A DNA stretch of 64,000 bases from Apostichopus japonicus (taxonomy: Eukaryota; Echinodermata; Holothuroidea; Aspidochirotida; Stichopodidae). Location: positions 8,214,001-8,278,000 of the forward strand of contig NC_092575.1 of the NCBI RefSeq assembly GCF_037975245.1, read 5' to 3'. The notes under the pieces were generated by a model. The model did not search any database. It was not told the origin of the DNA and saw only the letters and a program-made list of their open reading frames with translations. Below, in pieces: positions 43,101-54,665 of this stretch; within the stretch, counting starts at the first letter, position 1, and the number at the start of each line of letters is the position of its first letter. A program made the translations under genes and the position numbers.

Positions 43101-46100
43101 CATATAGCAAAATGCTTATCAACAAAACAGGGTCAAATCAGGGAGTTGTTACATAACAACTCCCTGGTCAAATAGCAAGAAGAACATCATGCATAAATGT
43201 GTGAACTAGTGTAACCTTTATTAACCAAACTTGAGATATTGCTGCTCATAACAATGCCCTCTTGCACATCATGGAAGCTAATACGCAACTTCCATACCAT
43301 TATTTCCTAAGAGGAAGGTTTTCAAGAGGTTTTAGTTGAGCTACGCTTTGAACAGAAGTGACCCATGGTCACTTATCACACTTTCACATTACTTCAAACA
43401 TGTACAGTAACCTGTTCCAAGCTTGCCCAACATCCAGTAAGAAACAAGAATGGCAATTGGATTAATAGTAATGCCTTGCCAAATTTTTAATGAGAACATT
43501 CAACAGTGACACGGCACACAGGATTTTAAGTGTTGATCATCACAAGATTTGCAATGTCCTAGCAATAACACGGACATAACTATCAAGTTCATTCATGCTT
43601 TACATAAGACATGTGTGTTTCCAAGATTTGCAGATTTTGACATCTGTTTACCTTAAATGACCTTTGACCCTCACAGCAAGTGATAGGAAACTTGTACTCA
43701 GGAAGTTAATTCAGAGTTAAATATCAGTTTAACAAGGTTTAGAGAGTCTGATCTATTTTGACCTCAAATGACCTTTGACCTGCAATATCAACAAGGTTCG
43801 TAATCTCACTACTGTCGACAAGGAATCAAAACACAAGCTGCAACTGATAGAATGCATCCACTACATTGGAATATACTCCAAATGCATCCATTGAGAAACA
43901 GACATTTGCTTGTGAGCAGACAAACAATCTTGATCAATTTCTGCTATCGATGGGTAATACTAGAACTGGCTATCATACCTAGGACAAGTGTGACTCTTCT
44001 CGTAGCCAACCCTTGAAAGTGAAGATTACAAATAGGGTGCAAAAACTGCCCAAGAGATACAGTACTTATTAGACTAAAAACATGCTTCAGTACTTATATT
44101 CTCTTTTACCTTACCCAAGTGTGTTTGTTTGTTGAGACAGGTAGGAAAGGAATAAAGCAAAAGTAACAAAATGGAAGATGAAATTGATTAAAAATAAGTC
44201 CCTTCTAAGCAGGAGTGGCAATAAGACATCATAAATGCTGGCGGCATACCTTGTTTAGTTTTTTTCTTCTTTTTTCTCTTCTTCTTTCTCGTACCATCAC
44301 CAACACTGGAGTCATCCCTTGTCACTTTATTTGAAGATGTCTCATGCAAGCTGCGGCAGGAACCATAGTTTGTTTGGAAACCATTATCAAAATGAAAAGA
44401 TGGGCCTGTCGGAGACACTGCTGGACTGCTATGAGCATACACATCCTCTAGCTCACGTTCTTTCTGTTGTGCTCCATGCCTCTTCAATGGCGATTTATTC
44501 CCCCTATCAGTTCTGAGCTGACCTAAGATAGGTGTGGCAGCATTGACCTCAAATTCTGTAACCTGGCTAGAATTGATGAGTTCAGGAGCAGGGCAGTTTT
44601 TGACGTCGGTACTTTTGGGTTTAAGTATAAGTGATGCAGACTTCTTCAATAGAATTTCAGGATGAATTGGACCAACATCTTCTGTACTCACTTTTGTTTC
44701 TGAATTATGTTTATTTGCTTTCTCTCTAAGCATATTAGTTTTCCCTTTCATTACATTGTTTGTTGTTTCCTTAGTTTTTGTCAGAGGACCAAACTGTATT
44801 CCATCATCAACCTCTTGTTGACCCTTTTGGCCAGCAACTCCACTGGCCTTACTCTCAGACATGGTGCTATCCGGTTTAGGTGCGTCTTCATCCACAATAT
44901 ATCTTTTCTGTGATTCAGAAAATTGACCTTTTGGCACATTGTTAGTTATGGTGTTTACTGCACCTAGGTCTGTTTCATGAGCCTGCGAAGCACTGTCATC
45001 TTTTTCATCTGTTTTCAACGTCATTGCTGGTGTAATTTGAGTGGACCCCAAATGTGGCGACAAGTTGTGGTTTCTATCTTTTGATCCAAACCCTTTTTCG
45101 TTTTTTTCTGGTGCGTCAAACGTACCATAAACTCTGACATTATGAAAGACGTCCGATATGAGGTTTTGCCCAGCCTGTAGGTCAGCTCTTAGAGTTTCTA
45201 GGTCCACAGTAGATCTTTCTGAAAGTTCACGTGCTCTTTCTTTGATTTCATCCACCTTTGATAGAGAAAATAAGAGAAACATTTTTTGCAGGTAAACTCC
45301 AATGTGCTGGCTACAATGCTATTTTAATGAAAGTAGTGGCCTTACCTGAATTTGAGGTAAAGTTATTTCATTGATACATATAGTTATCTATCACATAATT
45401 AAGGAATTAATAATAATAATAATAATAAATTATAACTAATAAATAATTATCAAATCTATTTGGTCTTCATTTCGAACTTCCAAAAAAGAAGTGTAAAGAC
45501 CTTCCAAAGACAATCAAAACAACTGTAAAAATGTTTCCTAGGAGTCTAGAACAGCAGACTAGCAACACTTAGAATATTTTTGCAATAATCTGAATATGAT
45601 ATTTTCACACCATTTTTACCAAATGTTGAAGAAACACTTTCAAGCAAATTGCATACATGTAGATTACACCAAACTGAGTTTCACAAAACTTCAAAATAAT
45701 TTTGATTCACAAAGATCAAAATTTCAAAACCATATATCTCAAATTATGTTCAGTAGAAAAAATGTCAAAGGGCTAATGATGCATTGCAAATTTCTCATTG
45801 TCTCTTCATGACATGTTTTACCAGCAAAGCAGGACACTAGTCTTAATACCACTCCATGGTTCTTGTACTGACAAAGGTGAATCCACTTGCAAAGTGTGAA
45901 GTTCTTCCAAGATTTGCTTTTTAAATTAGGCTTCAAGAGTTCACAATATTTCAGATTTTAACCTCTGTTGGCCTAAAATGAACTCTGACCATGTATTCAC
46001 TAGATTCCTCTAAACACTATGGTGGATATACATAAAGTTCAAACACCAGGTACTTTTCCTGAGTTTATTCAGGTTTCACAGATAAGGCATCACACATACA

Positions 46101-49100
46101 AACACATGTTGTGTTAAGCCCCACCACTCATTAATATTCATGATGGAACCAAAAACAATAGGGCACATCTTCACATCATGGGGCATCTACCTACCAAGTA
46201 TGACATTGTTTCAACTTGCGTTTGTTGAGATATATTGTTTACAAGCTAGCCATCACATACACACTTTCATACACACATGCCAGCACAAATTCAAAGATTA
46301 CCAATGTCAAAGGTAGCTTTCAATCCTAAAGTTGCCTAATTCTGTGTTTGTTTACACCTTCTACCCAATAGAAATCAGCCCAATTATGCAAAAATAAGAA
46401 CAGTTCATATGTTGGCCATTGGGCTGTAATGGGATTGTCATTTGAGCAACTTAGAGGCATGTTGCTGTTCAAAACATGGAATTCAGAAAGGTAGTTTTTT
46501 TAATTGTAACAGCATCCAAGTACTTTTCTGGTAAAGTTTCCTTATTTTCATGTCATAGTACTTGAAGGAAAAGTACAGTAGTGACAAAAAATTGTTTTCC
46601 TCATTTATAACATGACTGTTCCCAGACATGACTTTTAAACTAGATTATTTCCCAAACGAAGTAAGGTTTTTCTTATCTGTTTGGGGTGTTGTTCTTCACA
46701 AAGATCTGTCATATAAGCTACAGATGATGGTTGGGTTTGCGTCTTCTTCAATTGTTTTCTTAGTCAGTCACCCCATACCGATTGAAATTCCAGAGAGTGT
46801 GATACAGTAAGTTTTATCCTCCTTGTTTTATAGGAGATTAGTGTATGTCAGATGATTGGCTAGTTCATCCCATTTCTCAAAATTTGAGGTATTTATTGGC
46901 TACATGCCAGTGCAAAATTAATGTCGCTGTGGTATTGATTCAATGAAATTGCAAGTGGGAATTTGATTTTTAGCCAGTAAATTTTTATGCACTGGTTAGT
47001 TTTAGCAATTGGCTAAACTTGTGAAATTTTAGACATACGAAAATGAATTGAACTTTTCAACTCTCTAATCCTTTGTGTTACCCATCCCCCTTCTGTAGCC
47101 TATGCTAGGCCTACTAAACTACTGTAGACTAGGCCTAGTGTAGGTCAAGTCATGTCTAGCCTACAGTAAGGCAAGTGCACAGTACTGGGAATGGCTATTT
47201 TTTTCTGTAAAAATCTCCTTGGATTTGTGATCCAACTCCATTCAAAAATGAATGGTTTTGGAAGATAATGATGGCAGAAGCTGCAAAACACAATTCACAA
47301 AAATTTGTCAATGTCACATGTCAAACAAGAAACTGATACACCATTTCTTGTGATTAAAATGGCACTTCCAGTTCAAACACAAGTAGTCAATAACTGACAA
47401 AATGACTGAACGTCGGTGAAATAACATACTGTTGGTGACTCAAGTTGTTGACTCACTCAATTCACATCAGTTTGTGAATTGCAACTTGACCTTTTAAAGT
47501 ATTCATGACGTTCAGATGAATGGTATGACAAAGCTGAACATCTGCCTGTTGTTTGAACTAGGCGAATTATGCAAGTAACAATATTGCTTCAAAAGACCCT
47601 GGCACAATTTACACTTGCAGTAAACAATGCATGATAGTGTGTATTAGAGGCTCTACAAGGACCTGCTGTGCCAGTTCTTTCTTAATCTTGTGTATTATTG
47701 TTATTAGGTTTTTCAACATAGCATTATCCACGGTTAACGTGTACCACTTTGACTCCTTCACTTGAAGTCTGAGGTTTCTGATTGCAAACAAAAAATAAGC
47801 TAACAGAAAAGTTAGCAGTGGCTTAACAATGGCTGCAGAAAATGGATGATTGTACCTACAGTATATCTATAGCCTTTCAGTGTCTTTTATTGATTATCAT
47901 TAAAAACCTGCTGATATAACTGTGTAAATACATGTATGATTTCCTACAGAAGCTTCACATACAGTATATTCACTGTATTGCACTTTGCATTATTGTTTCT
48001 TTTCTTTTGTTTTAGCTAATTTCTATTTGACATTCCTGAACAGACTTTTACAAACATAAACCAAGTTATAGAACAGTTCTATTAAATAAAGTTTCCATTA
48101 TAATTAATCACTGGTGGTTGGAATGGTTGACAAAGTTAGAGATATTTGAAGTCATTTCTTCACTTTGATATGTAAATTGTTTTTCTGCCACGGAATAATT
48201 TATCCAGTATTGCATAGCAAAATTTGATGCAAAATGGGCAAATCACTATACATGTGCGAACATGTTATAGGTATAGTGGTGTTTGTTGCCCAGTAACAAT
48301 AGTATTTGATAAGAGACAAAAATCAGACTTCAAAACTTCTACACAAAATTTGAACTCCGAGTACTATGTAGTACACCGCAAAGGTAAATAAAGGAAAATA
48401 GATGCATGATATTGAGAAAAGTGCACTGTACGTGCATTTGTAATCTCTCTCCCCTACAAAATGGGTGATAAATATTTTTGAGACATTAAACATTCAATGT
48501 TACAGCACTTGACTGACGACTGGACTTTAAACTTGGCCTCAAAGCCTTGACCCCAGGGACTTGAGACTTGATTCAAATGACTTATTGAAAGCACTGATAT
48601 TACACGTTTCAGTCTGAAAACAATAACCTAATCATATAACACTTCTTTATCACAGTTAGAACACCATGACTTAGTGTGGTCATTATTATATAGGCTAAGC
48701 ACTTTCACCCAAATGCACTGGCCACACAACTAGAGAAATTTCACACATTCCTCTGTGACTCCATCATCAAAACAGGAAAAAAATGCAGTTACAGGGAGTG
48801 TAATACTTTCATGGCTAGTAAAAAGCAACCTTAGTTTATATTCCTAGCCTAGGCCTACAGTAGGATAAAGATAAAGCTTTGATCTATAGATGGTAACTTT
48901 GGTCACATCGTTCTCATATTGTTGTGTATAGTTGGTAAACACTTCACCAATCGGATTATCTAAGTACCCATGAATGGTACCCATGTACCCAACGTACCCA
49001 TGCCTAGGTCTGATTCGTGTCTTGTCTAGCAAGTGGTCCCTATTTCCTTCAAGTTCAACCTGTGAGTGTGAGTTTATGCTTAGATTGAGATATATGAATT

Positions 49101-50369
49101 AAACCTTAGAATGTAAAAAACTGCAACCAGAGGGAAGAAACCATAAAGACCACTTTGATAGTTTTTGGCAGGCATTTAAAACTAAGAGAACATTAAAATT
49201 AAAATTAAAAAAAAAATTAAAATTGCTACAATAATGATTTATATGTGAAAGGGATATATGCCACATTTCCCCACCTACACGATTTGCCTTGTTCTCATTG
49301 TGTGCCGGTGAATAAGTCCTTTGTTGATATCTTTTGCCAAATTGTAGCATGGTGGGCTCATAATTGACGCACTTAAGGATTTGATCAACGATGTCTATCA
49401 AGGAAAAATCCAAATCACTCAACTGTTTATGTGTTTCATATGTGTAGTTCCTCAGAAATGTTATGATCTCAAAATATTTAAGGTTCTGTGCTTATGCACC
49501 GTACAATTGAGCAGAATTTGACCACAAAATGTCTACCGTGTCAAGTTCTTTCATACCCCTAGGCCTAGGCCTAAATTGACACATTTGGCGATAAGCTAAC
49601 TGTAGTGTAGGCCTTAGTATACATCCACTGACTTTAGATGCTTTTTGCTATGCTCTGAGCATCTAAGCTAAGGTCCCAGAATGTAGTGTTATCATATTGA
49701 GGTAATGTTGGTTATTTTTTGGGTCTAAGATTCCCAAATGCCCAAAAAATGTGCAGACCTGGGGGGAGGGTGTTAAAAGCTTAAAATACACCATAATTTG
49801 GTCAGCAAATAGCTGAAATGGATTCAAACTGACTGCAAAAAGTTTCGGTGGCCTGCTGTATCGTTGCTAGTATTAATTAAAGGTACTTAATTACTAGGGT
49901 GCGTCAATTATGAAGCCTTTACTATACAAGTGATCAGAATTGGGACCAATTACTTAGCTTACGCTAAGTTAGTTTGCACATAAATTTTAAGAGTAAATTA
50001 AAGTCTAACGTTTCTTGTGTTTGTATTGTTGGACCTGGCCTAGACTAGGCCTTAACCTGTGTGGTTTGACCTTGTGCTTAACCTAACACTACGACTACCA
50101 GACTACAGTAGCCTACGCTAGGCCTAGGCTAACCCTAGACGAGGTCCTAGGCTACAACACAGTTGACACAAACAGCCGAAACCGTTTGTTCATATTCCCA
50201 CTTTTGTCTTGCCCAAATGAGGTGGAATAGAGCTATCGTAAATCTGCAAGAACTTCTCGGTGTCGTCTTCTTTCAGTGCTAATGCTAACGTTAGAGATAC
50301 TGACAAAAGCTCACTTTCTTTGCAAGTTTGATTGTTGTCACCGCCAGCAAACTCGCTGGCCATGATCAT
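40030..50369 (-). CDS. large Ser/Thr-rich protein of unknown function, six exons
   Basis: Exons on the minus strand: 50369-50202, 49422-49275, about 47777(or 47760)-47615, 45255-44250, 42867-40837 and 40102-40030. Junctions 1-2 (phase 0), 3-4 (phase 0), 4-5 (phase 1) and 5-6 (phase 1) all agree with GT-AG sites. The 2-3 junction fits only if exon 3 starts at 47760 or if a small exon was missed. The product is about 1,190 residues. The first 200 residues are hydrophobic-helical (SLIDIVDQILKCVNYEPTML, ITIIHKIKKELAQQVL, KERARELSERSTVDLETL). The rest is polar and probably disordered, with a basic run (KKKRKKKKKTK) that may be a nuclear signal and an acidic Glu/Gln stretch. Two SYA-x-R-x-K motifs (GLSYASRLKASI, ISYAGRVKQSL) recall one I remember from NUFIP2 (SYASKVKENL), which is too short to assign homology. 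I do not recognise the family. Confidence 0.8.
40837..42867 (-). CDS. unknown gene, exon 5
   Basis: 2031 bases, 677 codons, phase 1 at both ends, bounded by CATCTTAG and AAAG|GTAAGAG. It starts NGTESTTEGEEARS. It includes an acidic EENEEQQQEEELEEDVFASL segment, the two SYA-x-R-x-K motifs, FDLNFPNLTSYV, and NPIWFGSLIVSEDGILDLDE, and ends FNLSEVTEMLLK. Length, frame integrity and splice agreement make it a real exon. A 192-codon plus-strand frame (42426-43004) is its antisense shadow. Confidence 0.92.
43600..43830. repeat. TGACCTTTGACC-type repeat in an intron
   Basis: Two copies of a motif reading CAAATGACCTTTGACC or similar, about 95 bp apart (near 43655 and 43760). A weaker relative is near 45960-45990, and related sequence may continue at 46080-46300. 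Probably part of a dispersed repeat in the intron between exons 4 and 5 and in the next intron. Confidence 0.4.
44250..45255 (-). CDS. unknown gene, exon 4
   Basis: 1006 bases. The acceptor after TCTATCAAAG opens VDEIKERARELSERSTVDLE and ISDVFHNVRVYGTFD, the last clearly folded part. Polar low-complexity sequence follows, with a basic cluster GTRKKKRKKKKKTKQ just before donor CAAG|GTATGC (phase 1). Confidence 0.85.
45256..47614 (-). other. intron of the unknown gene, no nested gene seen
   Basis: Holds AT-rich sequence, an AAT-repeat patch (about 45405-45430) and a stretch of dispersed-repeat character near 46080-46300. The open frame at 46628-46810 has no resemblance to a known protein and no splice support. 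Confidence 0.45.
47615..47777 (-). CDS. unknown gene, exon 3
   Basis: Reads KESKWYTLTVDNAML, then ITIIHKIKKELAQQVLVEPL, ending CLLQ at donor CAA|GTGTAA in phase 0. It joins the next exon in phase. The acceptor is uncertain: CAATCAG at 47778 is the best site but leaves a phase conflict with exon 2, whereas CTTCAAG at 47761 fits the phase. Confidence 0.55.
49275..49422 (-). CDS. unknown gene, exon 2
   Basis: Acceptor CATAAACAG opens LSDLDFSLIDIVDQILKCV, then NYEPTMLQFGKRYQQRTYS and AHNENKANRV. It ends in phase 1 at GTAG|GTGGGG, with an alternative donor six bases earlier. Amphipathic helices are likely. Confidence 0.6.
50202..50369 (-). CDS. unknown gene, exon 1 (start)
   Basis: 56 codons starting MIMASEFAGGDNNQ, or MASEF if the second in-frame ATG at 50363 is used. 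It continues LLSVSLTLALALKEDDTEKF and IYDSSIPPHLGKTK and ends in phase 0 at donor AAAA|GTGGGA. The donor is weaker than consensus, and the next exon matches its phase. Confidence 0.65.
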
Positions 50370-51385
50370 TTACCACTCATTCTTGTGCAAATTACACCAT
50401 ACCAAATACGTTATGTTACACACTTAATGTAGTGCAACGGTGTATGGTTTGAATATGCGCGTACATATGTCCAATATGTACTGCGTACGGTACATCATGT
50501 ATGCCAACAGCGATTTTGTGTGCCTAGCTAGCCTAACCAGTACCAAATTTCGTAGCGTATGTGTGTAAATTCATATGCATGGCATGTAGGCTATACATAT
50601 ACATGTCACTACAAATTTCTGTAGTTGTTATGGTCGAACACGCATGCGTAGAACTTGACGACGAAAACCTAAGTTGACGGAAAGCTGCTCAAATTTGTAC
50701 CGGTTGCACAAACTTAGAGAAATCCACCTCAAATGAAGCACGAACAAACGGCCTGACGGTTCCGACAAATGAATGTGCCCAGGCCACATACCGTTTCGCT
50801 GATAAGGATGAGCATTGCAAATGAAAGGTCACGTGAATGGAATGTTACCAGACGTCCAACAATATTATGCTGATCCAAATCAATCCCCTTTCTCAACCAC
50901 CGCCCCCCCCCCCCTCCTCCCCCAAACTGTAGCCTACCTTTACTCTGCAGTTGTGCCGTTGATAATAAAACAGAGAGTTCCGCAGCTTATTACCCTAAGC
51001 GTAAGGTGATCATGAATATTAAAGGGGTTGTGCTGGGTTCAGTTGATGGCTTAAAATTATCTGCATCTTCAGGTCCAAACTACATCTCAAAGCATTTTGT
51101 TATAGTGAAGAATCGTATTTATCTCAATTGTTGACATTCTGACATTGCATCTGGCAACTACATGAAAGTGAAAATGTCATTATGGCAATTGTTCTCAAGA
51201 CTGAGAAATTAACAACCAAGCAAAAGTTCCAATGTATACTCACATCTAAAGAGTATAAATCAGCAAGAATGTTATAATAGGAATTAGCAGAGCTTTTGAA
51301 TAACCTCTGGCATGATGACTGCGTATATAGACGGTGCATCAACTTTGATCCACTTACTGAAGTTCGAGGGTTGAGTCAGTTAACT
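50370..51385. other. upstream region of the unknown minus-strand gene
   Basis: Presumed to contain its promoter. Sequence around 50380-50800 is richer in CpG than the surroundings, as expected near a start site. No other gene was recognised. A C-run lies at 50903-50915. Confidence 0.35.
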
Positions 51386-51472
51386 GCAGTGGCGTAGCTA
51401 GGATTTTTTGAGTGGGGGGCCATGGGGGGGCTGTTCTTTCTTGTGGGGGGGCCGGGTTACTATCTGAGCGGA

Positions 51473-51491
51473 GCGCCACCTTGGTTGGCGC
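51473..51491 (+). repeat. dispersed GCGCCA...TGGCGC stem-loop, copy 4
   Basis: GCGCCACCTTGGTTGGCGC with the shared flanks CTATCTGAGCGGA and GGAGCGTAC. It lies 87 bp from the terminus at 51386. Confidence 0.75.
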
Positions 51492-51756
51492 GGAGCGTAC
51501 AGAGAAAATTTGAGATTTCAGCACCCCCCAGATCGCAGGAGATGGCACCTGTGAGGCAAAATAGCAACCAAAAAGATGTGCAACTTTGGTGACAGAAATG
51601 CAAAAAAAAAATTTTTCTCTTTCATGCTGACTGGCCTTGCCAACTCAGCCAGACTTTTAACTTGAGTGAAGTTGGCATCAAAGGCGTACGGGACCATTTC
51701 AGTTTGGGGGGCAGAACTTTTTGTGCCCGAAAGTCCCGTAACACTATCTAAGCGGA

Positions 51757-51776
51757 GCGCCACCATCGGTTGGCGC
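51757..51776 (+). repeat. dispersed GCGCCA...TGGCGC stem-loop, copy 5
   Basis: GCGCCACCATCGGTTGGCGC with flank CTATCTAAGCGGA and downstream AACAAGAAAATTTTTGGC. Confidence 0.75.
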
Positions 51777-52240
51777 GTAGCGAACAAGAAAATTTTTGGC
51801 ACACAATGCCTCTCAGATTGCCGGAAACGGCACTTCTGAGGCCTTGCAAGTTGCATCTAAACATTCTTTATTTTATAATCTCACGTTTTAGAAATTTACA
51901 GTTCCCCAAAAATTTGGTAAATTAGAAGAAGAAAAAATGGTAACATCACTTTAAAGGGGGAAAATGGGACAGTATATTTTTTAAGCTGCTATATTTAGTT
52001 ACCTTATTTATTATTTTAACACAGTACTCAGCTACCTCCAGAAAAAACATTGTTCAACGACACGTAGGCGGGATAATGTTGCTGTGTCGGGTGAGACTGC
52101 AATTTGTCTCACAAAAAAGTATAAAATATAACAAAGAATATGATAAACCTGTACTTCTAGGCTTGTAGACACTCCCCCCCCCCACCATCCATGAAAAAGA
52201 AAATGTTTCTTTTATACACTCATGTCGGGGATATCCAGGT

Positions 52241-52905
52241 CAAGGGCGGCGGAAGCACTTTTAATCTGGGGGGGGGGGGCACCGACATCAAAGGGCACTT
52301 TGCAGAAATTCGATTAGAATGATGCAGCGTTATATTCAGTACCCTTTATAACTCTTATTGTATTATCTTATTTGTGTATACACATCACTCCATCAACGTC
52401 CCCCCCCCACCCCCTCAAGGAAAATATGCATACTAGCACTGCAATATCCAATGCGCAAATTGGGAAACAAGGAACAAGTTTTCTTTTGAGACAAAATGAG
52501 GTGAAATCATGCTAGTTGCTAACGTAGGAATCTTCCGAATTAGTTTTAGTTTTTTTCTTGTTAATATCTTAACAAATTTTTTCCATTCGAAAATGCTTTG
52601 AGTTTGACTCACAGAAATTCGTTAAAAGTCACGGGCTTAGCCAGGATTTGCAAAGTTGTATGCACGGCTATCTGAGCGGAGCGCCACCATCGGTTGGCGC
52701 GGAGCGTACTTTAAGAAAATTTTTGGTTTTACAAACCCCTCAGACGGCCGGAAACGGCCTTTCCTGAGTGTTCATTCTGGTTCCCTGGCCTCTTGCTAAC
52801 TTGAGGCACCTCAATTTTTATGTAGAAAAAAGGCACATTTCTAACCTGAGGAAAAGTGGGGGAGGGGCACGTGCCCCCTTTTTCCCCCCGGTTCCACCGC
52901 CCTTG
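52241..52905. mobile_element. hAT-like element related to 17413-18311
   Basis: Begins CAAGGGCGGCGGAAGCAC and ends CCACCGCCCTTG. The first 140 bp and last 100 bp closely match the element at 17413-18311. The flanking octamers ATCCAGGT and GTTCAGGT agree at six of eight positions, so the target duplication has decayed or one end shifted. A stem-loop-bearing insertion (from about 52630) lies inside. Confidence 0.75.
52681..52700 (+). repeat. dispersed GCGCCA...TGGCGC stem-loop, copy 6
   Basis: GCGCCACCATCGGTTGGCGC, 50 bp inside a GGGCTTAGCCAGGATTTG terminus-like sequence. Downstream, GAAAATTTTTGGTTTTACAA and CGGAAACGGC match the copy at 17195. Confidence 0.75.
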
Positions 52906-53087
52906 GTTCAGGTATACACTTTACTAGTTAGAAGAAAAAAAATTGATCGTGCAAAAAGCGTGGTAGCCCAGATGAACTGCGCTTACGGTGGTGTTACACG
53001 GAAATATTCGGGCATCATGATGCTAAATAAAGAAAATCATGGAATTGTCGGGCAAAAATTTGAAAAAGATTCGGGCAAGCTACTGCA

Positions 53088-53091
<4 letters not shown>

Positions 53092-53183
<92 letters not shown>

Positions 53184-53206
53184 CATATACATATATATAT
53201 ATATAT
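53092..53206. repeat. (AT)n microsatellite with ACATAT interruptions
   Basis: About 115 bp of AT dinucleotides, broken by C at several places. The open frames through it are artefacts of the repeat. Confidence 0.95.
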
Positions 53207-53342
53207 TTCCAGAGGACAAGAAATTCGGGCAAAAGTCCTGAAAAATTCGGGCAGCCTAAGAGGAGAAAATTTTTTTTTTTTCTCCTCTTAGGCTGCCCGA
53301 ATTTTTCAGGACTTTTGCCCGAATTTCTTGTCCTCTGGAAAT
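53205..53342. repeat. perfect 65-bp-arm inverted repeat
   Basis: 53205-53269 and 53278-53342 are exact reverse complements over 65 bp, separated by eight T residues. The arms contain AAATTCGGGCAAAAGTCCTG and GAAAAATTCGGGCAGCCTAA. The left arm abuts the AT microsatellite and the right arm runs into a G/C-run terminus (53347-53372). TTCGGGCA motifs also occur at 52998-53080 and 58330-58420, so this is a dispersed family. A perfect palindrome of this size can be a young fold-back element or an assembly artefact. Confidence 0.95.
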
Positions 53343-54063
53343 TTAGGGGGCTGTCTGCCCCCCCCCCCTGCACCCCCGCCTCGTACGCCTATGTTTGGCA
53401 TCATTTGTTGTTTCAAGGTGTCAAGGCCTTTCTCCCAACTCAAACCCCTGTGGGCTACCGGTAGGTTTGCAGGAAATGCCCACATGTGGACTTAAATAGC
53501 ATTAGAGGAAGGGGATGGAAGACTAACACGCATCGATGTTTCGGTAATGGTCCACATTGGTGGCTCGGTGCTAATTAGGCCATTTATTGGGTTTCTTGAG
53601 GCAGCTGTCATCAGAATCTGGGTTTTTGTGCCAATCGATGACCGATAACATGTATTGGTAGATATCGATATCGCGCAGCACATGCACAAGGTTCGTGGTG
53701 TATGGTCGCAACCGTCGCATCGACCATTGCCATGCCATGCTGTATGACCATTCTCATGATTACTACAGATATTGTATTATTCTTATTCTGCCAGATGCAA
53801 ACGAGAAAATTGTGTAACTCTATTTCCCAAATTATTGAACAAAAAATATTAGTGAATCCCACTGATGAGTTTTTTACAAGTTTTTTTTTACAATTTTTTT
53901 TTTTACAATTTTTCTTACCCCATTCCCAGTGGGGGGGCCAGTGGGGGGGCCAGCCGATTTCATGGGGGGGGGCCCGGCCCCCCAGGCCCCCCCGTAGCTA
54001 CGCCACTGACGCTGACAGGAAAAGAAGCTGTTCATTACGGTATCATCCCTCGATCTGTAAATG
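53343..54063. other. repeat fragments, no gene
   Basis: Holds a C-run terminus ending CGTACGCCTATG (53347-53391) and a right terminus CCGTAGCTACGCCACTG (about 53992-54008). Neither has a matching left end or target duplication nearby. Open frames across 53700-54100 are translations of repeats. Confidence 0.5.
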
Positions 54064-54071
54064 CCTGCAAA
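54064..54071. repeat. 8-bp target site duplication, left copy
   Basis: CCTGCAAA, repeated exactly at 54666-54673. Confidence 0.85.
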
Positions 54072-54665
54072 CACTGGCGTAGGAAGGTATTTTTGTCAGG
54101 GGGGGGGGCTGATGCATGATGGATTGTGATCGCCGTCCTGGGGGAGGGGTCTTTAAAATTTCCAAAATTAAAGGGGAGGGGGTGTCCCCTTCCCCTTTTT
54201 GAAATTTTTTGAACAATTAGAGGCCATCAGATGCTGTTTAGTGCCAACAAATGTCTGAATTTGTAATAAATTTCTCATATTTCCTGATTTACTTTACTCA
54301 TCTTGCGTGCAGTTGCCTGGCGTGTACGTGCTATACCGGTGATATGCATGAACTACGGAGTAGCGGCGATGGTGTATGTACTATGTCAGCACAGCACATT
54401 GGTCTGGACGAGGTTCGATCCCTGACTTATTTTGACGGTATGCTGCAAACGCTAGTGAATTTCCGGCGAAGATAGTGATTCCCAATAATCGCAGTACTAA
54501 ACAGTCTGAACAATGGTGAAAGACTACGTTCTGAATTTCAGAAAATAGTTCAAAAATGAAAGGTTTTTTTTACCCTCGACGACTGGGGCGGAAGCATACT
54601 TCCGCCCTATATGTTTTCAGGTGGGGTCTGTCGCCCAGCCCCCCCCCCCGCTTCCTACGCCCTTG
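54072..54665. mobile_element. hAT-like MITE, 594 bp, same family as 5287-5668
   Basis: The left end CACTGGCGTAGGAAGG and the right end CTTCCTACGCCCTTG match the element at 5287-5668, as do the G-rich block after the left end, the GGGGGAGGGG and GGGTGTCCCCT segments, and the GGGGCGGAAG...CTTCCGCCC hairpin before the right end (54579-54606). The perfect 8-bp duplication CCTGCAAA flanks it. About 250 bp in the middle (54250-54550) are absent from the smaller copy. Confidence 0.87.

Larger units (their letters stand above)
51386..52240. mobile_element. fragments of hAT-like elements with stem-loops
   Basis: A left terminus CAGTGGCGTAGCTAGG starts at 51386 and is followed by G-runs and a stem-loop at 51473-51491. 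A second repeat with GGCGTACGGGACC near 51682 carries the stem-loop at 51757-51776, then a segment shared with 63040-63150 (GTTGCATCTAAACATTCTTT). Right termini and target duplications were not found, so the elements are probably broken or nested. Confidence 0.6.

Noticed and set aside
46628-46810. 60-codon frame ending PIPIEIPESVIQ as a possible exon
   Set aside because: On the strand opposite the host gene, with no splice sites of quality and no family resemblance.
52768-53464. Plus-strand frames of 141 and 157 codons
   Set aside because: They run through a transposon end, the AT microsatellite and the palindrome, with YIYIYI repeats.
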